This document shows, in pieces, positions 57,778 to 63,795 of a stretch of 63,795 nt of DNA. The translations under genes were made by a program, and so were the position numbers. The stretch covers positions 4,775 to 68,569 of the forward strand of contig NBMB01000034.1 in NCBI GenBank assembly GCA_002084765.1. The letters run 5' to 3'. Origin of the DNA: Candidatus Cloacimonetes bacterium 4572_55. GTDB lineage: Bacteria > 4572-55. The notes under the pieces were generated by a model. That model searched no databases, was not told the DNA's origin, and saw nothing but the letters and a program-made list of their open reading frames with translations. Positions within the stretch are counted from its first letter, which is position 1; every line of letters starts with the position of its first letter.

Positions 57778-57989
57778 ATGTTACAATATCAGCATCTGAT
57801 CATTAAGGGGATTCAGGGTCTCCCGCCGGATATTCTGAGTGAAATCAACGATTGTGTTTATTTTCTGCGCAAAAGGCGCAACAACCGTATCTTTTTCAAC
57901 AAGAGTTAAAATTTTAGATGATGCATCAGGACCTGAAGGAATTAAGCGAACAGGAAATCGCCCGTTTAGAGAAGGTAATTAATAGTTGA
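57778..57989 (+). pseudogene. Frameshifted remnant of a DUF2281-like small protein
   Basis: The first frame gives a 43-residue peptide with KGIQGLPPDILSEINDCVYF, which resembles the helical start of DUF2281-type (antitoxin-like) proteins. After its stop, coding-like sequence continues in a second frame (KILDDASGPEGIK) and a third (ELSEQEIARLEKVINS). Two indels therefore seem to have broken the gene. The ORF 57778-57909 alone could still be translated. The family assignment is tentative. Confidence 0.55.
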
Positions 57990-58017
57990 AAACAATCGAT
58001 AAATTGGAGCTAAAAAA

Positions 58018-59238
58018 GTGATTGGCAATATATCTTTAAGTATCGGAATTATTGCGCATAGTTATCTGCCGGTATCGGGCGGGATACAAACCTATATTCA
58101 TGCCAACGCGAAGGAGTTTGTCCGTTTTGGCCATCGCGTGCATGTGATCGTGCCGAACAATTCTCTAAACAAAGCGCGTCACACCGTTATGGACGGCGTG
58201 CATGTGCACCGAACCAGGATCGACAACATCGACTGGTCCTATCCTGTGGAGGATAACCATATCGGCGGATGGGAGACGCACAAGGATCACCGACGATGGG
58301 GTGCTCAAGTGGTTCAAATGGCAATGGAAGCACTGCCTATCATAAAGAAGGTGTGGCAGTTCCACAAAATTCCTTATGTGGATTCCATGTATGGCTTTTT
58401 TACCGACTACCACCCCAGCCTGGAGATGCGCGCGGCGAGCCGCAATTTTTATGAGAACGGCGGGATGGGAGCTGTGATTGTGGTTGGAGATCATGTCAGA
58501 CGGCAATGCGAATCTGGGAAAATTCCAAAGCGATTGTTGCGCGTAGTGAATCCCAGCGTGGACTTTGAACGGTTTGACCCGGAGAGACTCACGGATGAGG
58601 TTATCAAAAAATTCAACCTTCCGATCACAAAAAAGACAAAAGTCCTCTTTTGTCCAATCCGGCTGCAGGAGCGGAAGGGTTTCAAGTGCGCGCTCCACAC
58701 CTTTTCCAAAATAAAAAAGAGATACCCGGACTGCCACCTGATCATTTCCGGCGGATCCAGCGCGAATCCTGCCGGTATTGAGAAGCCGCTTTCTGCGTAT
58801 CATCGGATAACCGACGAGTTAGATATTGTGGATCAATGCAGTTTGCTATTGAATAGAATCAACGACGAGGAGATGATCTCCTTTTATAAATTGGCGGATG
58901 TGGTATTTATGCCTTCATTGCAAGAAGGGTTCGGCATCTCCATATTGGAGGCACTGGCAATGAAACGACCTATTGTCGCCACTGATATACCGCCTTTCCG
59001 AGAATCCTCCGGGGATTACGCCCTTTTCTTCGAGCCAAATCACGCTGAGGGAGCGGCTCGCGCCATTCTCAAAACCCTGGAATATGATAATCAGATTGTG
59101 AATCAGGTTGAAAGGGGATTTCGTCATGTGCGGAATCGATATAACGCGGCTCGTCTCGCAAAGCAAATGTTGGGAGTTTACGAAGAAATTCTGTCGCAAA
59201 AAAATCCAATTGGATTTTCACATATCGGGAGTTTTTGA
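58018..59238 (+). CDS. Family 4 glycosyltransferase
   Basis: This 406-residue retaining GT-B glycosyltransferase has the N-terminal loop SYLPVSGGIQTYIHANAKE, the donor-phosphate segment FCPIRLQERKGFKCAL and the E-x7-E motif region LQEGFGISILEALAMKRPIV. It would transfer a sugar to a lipid, glycan or small metabolite. The GTG at 58018 has GGAG upstream. It sits between the cyclase-like and transporter-like genes on the same strand, with no envelope polysaccharide cluster, so the acceptor is unknown. Confidence 0.92.
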   Translation: MIGNISLSIGIIAHSYLPVSGGIQTYIHANAKEFVRFGHRVHVIVPNNSLNKARHTVMDGVHVHRTRIDNIDWSYPVEDNHIGGWETHKDHRRWGAQVVQMAMEALPIIKKVWQFHKIPYVDSMYGFFTDYHPSLEMRAASRNFYENGGMGAVIVVGDHVRRQCESGKIPKRLLRVVNPSVDFERFDPERLTDEVIKKFNLPITKKTKVLFCPIRLQERKGFKCALHTFSKIKKRYPDCHLIISGGSSANPAGIEKPLSAYHRITDELDIVDQCSLLLNRINDEEMISFYKLADVVFMPSLQEGFGISILEALAMKRPIVATDIPPFRESSGDYALFFEPNHAEGAARAILKTLEYDNQIVNQVERGFRHVRNRYNAARLAKQMLGVYEEILSQKNPIGFSHIGSF

Positions 59239-59260
59239 AGTTTCAAATTTGAAGTTTCAA
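59235..59260. repeat. Short repeat (ttgaagtttcaa x2)
   Basis: Two direct copies of the palindromic 12-mer ttgaagtttcaa, separated by 2 bp, overlap the end of the GT4 gene. A related motif (caagtttcaaacttcaagtt) lies at 35209-35235 upstream of the oxidoreductase operon. Confidence 0.6.
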
Positions 59261-59274
59261 TTTCAGATCACAGT

Positions 59275-62200
59275 ATGTTAAAAAATAAATTTCTCATAAA
59301 AAAGTGGCACGGTCTTAAGGAATCCATTAAAGAGTCCCAGGCTGTTGCCACATTTATAGAATCGACAATGCACCTATTTCAGCGTCTCTTATCGCCGATG
59401 GGTACGTTTGTTATTTTTCTGATCGCGGCAACGTGGACTCTTCTGCAAAAATGGATGGGGAAATCCGAGCGCGGGAGAAAAATGGCTCGCTATGTCGAAA
59501 AGAGCCTCCTGCGAGGATTACAGGAAAAATCGCACAGAGAACAGACCAGGATCATTATAGAACGAATATTTAGGATCGAGGATGAGGACTGGCCTTATAT
59601 CCTCGTCATGTTTCCTTTGTTTTTGCTGGTCAGTTTTGGCGTCATGACAGGGAATATATCGACGCAATCTCTGTTCGTCAGCCGCTTTGGCAAAGAGTAT
59701 ATCCCATGGATGTTCTTTTTTGACTCGCTCGGATTATTTATTATCTCTATTGTATTGACATCCTTTGTCGATCGATTGAATAAGGAAAAGCTGTTCCGTC
59801 TGACCCTTTTTATATTGGGAATTATTATTTTTATTTTCTGGGGATTCATGGTTTTTGAGGTGAAATCCGGAATTAAACTTCCTTTTATTTATCCCCTCTT
59901 TTTTATCGCGGAATACATCTTCAAAATTATCCTTTTTGGGCAATTTTGGTTGCTTGCCAATGAAATCTGCGACACAAGACAATCCAAACGGATTTTCGGT
60001 CTGATCAGCAGCGGGGGGATTATCGGTGCCACCATCTCCTCGTTTTCGATACGCATCTTTGTTACGTATCTGAACGTCGATACGCAAATGCTTTATATTA
60101 TATGGACAGTATCCTTTTTCATCGCTGGATTGATCACAATCTTAATTAAAAAATTTGGCATAGGCAGAGGAAAAAGCTCTCAGAAAAAACAAAAGATTTT
60201 TACCTCGCTGGAGGAGCAATTTCAAGATATCGAGGTCGGTTATAAGGAGGTGAAAGGGTCTCAGCTTTTGCAGACATTGGGTATTTTGATCATACTTTGC
60301 TTTGCGCTTTCCTACACGCTGGACTATCAATTTTTAGTCACTTTGAGCGAGAAGTTTTCCGACGAAAATAATCTGACAGCGTATTTGGCAAATGTAAAAG
60401 GCGTGGCTTCCTTATTCAGTCTGTTCGTACAGCTTTTGCTGACAAATCGCATTATCGCCTATTTTGGACAACACAACTCCATGCGCTCGCTGCCCGTTTC
60501 GTACTTTATCGGTTTTTTCTTAATGGGGACATTTTTCAATTACATCGTGTCCAGCATTTTTGTCTTCTTCCGAGACGTCATCTTTTTGGCAGTCTATAAT
60601 CCCAGCTATCAGATGATGTATAACGCTATTGCAGAACAAAATCGCGGGCGCGCAAAATCCTTTCTGGAAGGGATCAGCAACCCATTGGCTCTACTTGCCG
60701 CTTTTTTGATTCTGAGAGGGCTGACTCTGATTATGGACGATAGGCTTTTGGGGTTTGTCGCAGCACTAATCGCTATCGGATTTCTTTATATCTCCAATCG
60801 TTTAAAAAAGGATTATGAAGAGGCGTTGATAGCGTATCTTAAGCGTGATGATTACAAAAGTCGTCAAACGGCAAAAACAACTATCCGCAAAATGGAGGGC
60901 GTAGATCTACAAAAAATTATCTATAAAGCCTTGGTAGACGGAGATAAAGACACTGCGATCTTTGCCACTGAAATGCTTCAAAAAAGTGGAACGGAAAAAG
61001 CTGTTAATACGCTTTTCTTTGCCTTGCGTCGGACCGAGGATAGAGAAATCCGCCTAAAGATCATCGAGACTATCGGCAAATTGGGAACCCCGGAAACAGG
61101 GAAGATGATCTATCCCTATCTGAGAAAAGCGCGGGATAAAAGCGTCCAAATCGCCTCGTTAAAGGCACTGGCAAATCTCGCTGACGACGCAACATCCAAC
61201 CGGATTCTATCTCTCTTACGCGTGCGTGATTACGATATTCGCGCGACAACTGCGGCTGTTCTGTGGCTATTGGGAGAAAAACGGGGTCAATCTACAATTG
61301 AAGATATGGTGCGCAACCCTTTTCCCGAAGTGCGGCGGGCCGCTGTCAAAGCCCTGTCGGAAGTCAGTAATGAAAAAATGGGAAAGGTCCTGGCAAACTT
61401 CTTAAAAGACGATGATCCGGAAATTCGGAAATATGTGCTTCAAGGACTTGCAAATATTCAGTTTGAAATGACAAGTTTCAAACTCACCAAGCAGTCTTTT
61501 AAGGAGCTGAGTGAGACAAGTTTCAAGCTGACCGAACACTCTTTTAAGAAGCTGAGCGATCCAAATTTCAAGCTGACCGAGCACTCTTTTGGGAAACTGG
61601 AAAGGGAAGAACTTCCACCGGATGTCTTGAAAAATCTGGATGCTTTGAAAGATATTATGGTAATAAATGAAGAGAATTTTATAGATAAAATCAAAGAGGC
61701 AATTGGAGAGGAGCATACTGAGAGCTACAAGTCGCTCATTTTGAAACATGCCTTGAGAAAAGGACAAATTCCGTCTGATATTTTAGAAAATCTGGATACT
61801 TTGAAAGACCAGGTGTTTACGATTAGAAAATATTTTACAGAGGGAATCGAAAAGGCGATTGGAGAGGAGCACACCGAGAACTACAAGTCGCTCATTTTGA
61901 AACATGCTGTGAAAGAGAAAAAATTTCCACTTGATATTTTGAAAAATTTAGGTATTTTGAAAAATCAATTGTTTGTGGATAAAAAAGATTTTATAGCGAA
62001 GATTAAAGAAGCAATCGGAGAGGAACATACCGCCACCTATGAAGCACTGATTTTGGAACATGCCTTTAAAGAAGGAATTCTCGATCAAGTGACCGATACG
62101 TTAAGCGACTCTGACGAAGATGTAAGAACCACAGCTTTGGTCAATCTTCCAAGGTTCGGAGTGAAAACTATCAAACCACTGATTAAAAAATTCAAAAAAG

Positions 62201-63438
62201 ATCGACAAAAACCGACTCTAAAGCGCCGTGTGGTGCAAGTATTGGGGAGAATTCCCTCCGATATCGCGGAAAAACACCTCATGGATATTTTGTTAAGCAG
62301 CGGGACGTTGATGCAGGATCAGGTCTTACGCTCCTTAAACAAGAGAGAAAATATCGAGAATAAGCGCGTGTTGGAAAAATTCGTTTTCAACCAACTGTAT
62401 CAAATTTACCGGCATCTCTATCATATTCATATTCTGACACGCTATGAAAATACAGACGCCGGCGAGGTGTTGATCGCTTTTTTAAGAGACGAAATTCGTC
62501 ATAAAAAAGATTTACTTTTGCACGCGCTGGGGCTGATCGAGGGAGATATTGACACGTTCTACTTTATCCAAAAAAAGCTGAGAAGCGACGATAAATTTCT
62601 CAGAGCCAATGCGTTAGAGACGTTGGAGAGCCTTTCCGCTCGTAAAGTGTTTAAGATGTTACTCCCCTTGTTTGAGTCGCCTCTTGACGAGAAGATTCTC
62701 AACGGGATAGAACAGACTGTCAAGATGGCAAAAGACGCGACTATCAGCGACTCTTACCAGACGCTTTCTCAGTTGCTTCTTCATCCATATAGTCCGGTTA
62801 TCCGAGCTAGCGTCGCGTATCTCTTAAAGGAGATTCACTTTGATAAATTTAAATCCCTGGTAAATCATCGCTCTTATAAAGAAGTCGATCCTTTGGTTAA
62901 GGAAAATCTGGTATCGACTCTTGATCGTCTTATATTGCCGAAACACTTCTTAGACGCCAATACAAAAGTAGGAAAAAGTAAAATGCTGACGATATTAGAG
63001 AAGATTTTTTTCTTAAAAAAAGTGCCTATGTTCAGTAACATGAACAGTGAAGAATTACGCCTCATCGCCAATATCTGCAGTGAAAAGCGGGTAAACGCGC
63101 TTGAAATGATTATGAACGAGAAAGAGGCTCAAGAGGAAATTTTTGTCTATATTGTGATCGAAGGACTTGTTCAACTGACGAACAAAACTCCCAGCGGCGA
63201 GGAAAAAATTCTCAAATTTATGACTGTGCGAGATTATTTCGGCGATATCGAGGTCTTTGACGATCAAGGCATCAGTTCAGTCACGGTTATGGCAATGGAC
63301 AATACTCGCCTTATGACCATCAGGCAGAAGGAATTTCGGAATGTGTTGCTGGAATATCCCAGTATTGCCGTAGAGATCTGCAAAGTGTTTAGCACAAAAC
63401 TTCGCAATACCAACCGATTGCTGGTATTGCAATATTAG
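59275..63438 (+). CDS. MFS/nucleotide-translocase-like transporter with HEAT repeats and a cNMP-binding-like domain
   Basis: This 1387-residue membrane protein has a cytoplasmic N-terminal part, about twelve membrane helices (about 110-515) resembling the ATP/ADP translocase-type branch of MFS (FGLISSGGIIGATISSFS), HEAT repeats (about 530-1200, for example RRAAVKALSEVSNEKMGK), and a cyclic-nucleotide-binding-like domain at the C-terminus (about 1245-1385, TVRDYFGDIEVFDDQ). The binding cassette lacks the usual Arg (ISSVTV). The HEAT region is interrupted by three 15-residue repeats (FKLTEHSFKKL) and three longer EAIGEEHT repeats. No ribosome site is clear. It may respond to cAMP from the nearby cyclase-like protein; this is inference. 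Confidence 0.85.
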   Translation: MLKNKFLIKKWHGLKESIKESQAVATFIESTMHLFQRLLSPMGTFVIFLIAATWTLLQKWMGKSERGRKMARYVEKSLLRGLQEKSHREQTRIIIERIFRIEDEDWPYILVMFPLFLLVSFGVMTGNISTQSLFVSRFGKEYIPWMFFFDSLGLFIISIVLTSFVDRLNKEKLFRLTLFILGIIIFIFWGFMVFEVKSGIKLPFIYPLFFIAEYIFKIILFGQFWLLANEICDTRQSKRIFGLISSGGIIGATISSFSIRIFVTYLNVDTQMLYIIWTVSFFIAGLITILIKKFGIGRGKSSQKKQKIFTSLEEQFQDIEVGYKEVKGSQLLQTLGILIILCFALSYTLDYQFLVTLSEKFSDENNLTAYLANVKGVASLFSLFVQLLLTNRIIAYFGQHNSMRSLPVSYFIGFFLMGTFFNYIVSSIFVFFRDVIFLAVYNPSYQMMYNAIAEQNRGRAKSFLEGISNPLALLAAFLILRGLTLIMDDRLLGFVAALIAIGFLYISNRLKKDYEEALIAYLKRDDYKSRQTAKTTIRKMEGVDLQKIIYKALVDGDKDTAIFATEMLQKSGTEKAVNTLFFALRRTEDREIRLKIIETIGKLGTPETGKMIYPYLRKARDKSVQIASLKALANLADDATSNRILSLLRVRDYDIRATTAAVLWLLGEKRGQSTIEDMVRNPFPEVRRAAVKALSEVSNEKMGKVLANFLKDDDPEIRKYVLQGLANIQFEMTSFKLTKQSFKELSETSFKLTEHSFKKLSDPNFKLTEHSFGKLEREELPPDVLKNLDALKDIMVINEENFIDKIKEAIGEEHTESYKSLILKHALRKGQIPSDILENLDTLKDQVFTIRKYFTEGIEKAIGEEHTENYKSLILKHAVKEKKFPLDILKNLGILKNQLFVDKKDFIAKIKEAIGEEHTATYEALILEHAFKEGILDQVTDTLSDSDEDVRTTALVNLPRFGVKTIKPLIKKFKKDRQKPTLKRRVVQVLGRIPSDIAEKHLMDILLSSGTLMQDQVLRSLNKRENIENKRVLEKFVFNQLYQIYRHLYHIHILTRYENTDAGEVLIAFLRDEIRHKKDLLLHALGLIEGDIDTFYFIQKKLRSDDKFLRANALETLESLSARKVFKMLLPLFESPLDEKILNGIEQTVKMAKDATISDSYQTLSQLLLHPYSPVIRASVAYLLKEIHFDKFKSLVNHRSYKEVDPLVKENLVSTLDRLILPKHFLDANTKVGKSKMLTILEKIFFLKKVPMFSNMNSEELRLIANICSEKRVNALEMIMNEKEAQEEIFVYIVIEGLVQLTNKTPSGEEKILKFMTVRDYFGDIEVFDDQGISSVTVMAMDNTRLMTIRQKEFRNVLLEYPSIAVEICKVFSTKLRNTNRLLVLQY
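61465..61602. repeat. 45-bp tandem repeats in the transporter-HEAT gene
   Basis: Three consecutive 45-bp units encode SFKLTKQSFKELSET, SFKLTEHSFKKLSDP and NFKLTEHSFGKLERE. They look like a recent in-frame expansion. Confidence 0.85.
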
Positions 63439-63530
63439 TCGAGAATTTTCGCAAAACGGGTTGGATTTTTTATTAACGTAAAAGGTTATAACGTCATCAA
63501 TGTAACAAAAGTATGATTCTATAAAAAGTT

Positions 63531-63606
63531 AGCGGGGTGGAGAAGCGGTTATCTCACTTGTCTCATACGCAGGTAGTCGTGGGTTCAAATCCCACCCCCG
63601 CTACCA
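63531..63606 (+). tRNA. tRNA-Met or Ile2 (anticodon CAT)
   Basis: A 7-bp acceptor stem (agcgggg/ccccgct), D-stem gaga/tctc, anticodon arm cttgt-ctcatac-gcagg with anticodon CAT, T-arm gtggg-ttcaaat-cccac and encoded CCA are present. The paired first base (A1-T72) argues against initiator tRNA. Elongator Met or lysidine-modified Ile cannot be told apart here. Confidence 0.9.
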
Positions 63607-63661
63607 GCTAAAAGAATGTGCAAATTACGCAGATTTTCACAAATTTTGTTTTTCTCTCCAG

Positions 63662-63795
63662 CCTGCATTATTCATAATCCTCGGGGAACCGGAGGTCTCA
63701 GATGTTTGATATTTAATGGGTTAGATTCGATTTTTAACGACATTTCCAAGAGAACTCAGTTTTTATGAGAATTTCAGAACCCTTATTTGGGCTGA
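63662..63795 (+). repeat. ~200-bp dispersed repeat, copy 3 (cut by window end)
   Basis: The first 134 bp of the same element as 124-324, closer to copy 1 than to copy 2, directly downstream of the tRNA-CAT gene. The window ends inside it. Confidence 0.93.

Noticed and set aside
63531-63606. Initiator tRNA-fMet
   Set aside because: The first acceptor base pair is formed (A-T), whereas bacterial initiators have an unpaired first position.

Overview
The window looks like a chromosomal segment of a Gram-negative, probably anaerobic or facultative bacterium. The evidence is outer-membrane barrel-like proteins, lipoproteins, an ExbB/ExbD pair, CcmF, an Rnf complex and ferredoxin-linked 2-oxoacid oxidoreductases. 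A DUF3098-type membrane protein, an exported 'LNPNQFDMSH'-type protein and a two-domain ThyX suggest an FCB-group or related uncultured lineage. That placement is inference, because no 16S rRNA gene is present. Three tRNA genes (Val-TAC, Leu-CAG, Met-CAT) all encode their CCA ends.

Layout. 1-9.1 kb: a dispersed repeat runs into a chemotaxis receptor gene, followed by a TIR protein, ClpP, a CBM9-like exported protein, a tiny Cys-tailed membrane protein, a GT2 glycosyltransferase and MutS. 9.3-16.1 kb: two-domain ThyX, ornithine aminotransferase, a frameshifted methyltransferase, a DUF3098 protein overlapping tRNA-Val, an exported FCB-type protein, YjbQ and TsaD. 16-21 kb: a REC-PAS-GAF-PAS-GGDEF-EAL protein whose receiver lacks its phospho-acceptor, a PpiC-type lipoprotein, an FmdB-type zinc ribbon protein and tRNA-Leu. 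21.3-35.2 kb: a minus-strand energy operon. 35.4-46.1 kb: DivIVA, YggS, a sigma-54-like promoter with a 44-residue ORF, a gp25/TssE-like protein, a FliF-FliG hybrid, S1, Cmk, MscS and CcmF. 46-53.7 kb: an outer-membrane protein, a radical SAM/SPASM enzyme, thioredoxin, YigZ, ExbD/ExbB and a sugar isomerase-like protein. 53.8-63.4 kb: a very large cyclase-ATPase-TPR protein, a GT4 glycosyltransferase and a transporter-HEAT-cNMP-domain protein, then tRNA-Met and a third copy of the dispersed repeat.

The most interesting system is the operon at 21.3-35.2 kb. In transcription order it encodes a KorB-type 2-oxoacid:ferredoxin oxidoreductase beta subunit without a KorA partner; a 763-residue protein related to the C-terminal part of pyruvate:ferredoxin oxidoreductase (PFOR) that has lost the TPP motif and gained a ferredoxin tail; RnfB; a 1546-residue PFOR-like protein without the usual Fe-S cysteines; and RnfC, D, G, E and A. 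A small Cys-rich membrane protein and a decayed flavoprotein gene follow. The arrangement suggests that 2-oxoacid oxidation feeds electrons directly into the Rnf ion pump through a rebuilt subunit set. rnfE appears to lack its 5' end.

A second unusual locus (37.0-39.3 kb) pairs a membrane protein resembling the end of FliF fused to FliG with a lone gp25/TssE-like baseplate protein, in a window with no other flagellar or type VI secretion genes. Several genes carry single-base frameshifts or truncations (CBM9 signal peptide, methyltransferase, flavoprotein remnant, DUF2281-like remnant, rnfE). Either the genome is decaying or phase-variable at these loci, or the assembly has indel errors. Reads across these sites would decide.
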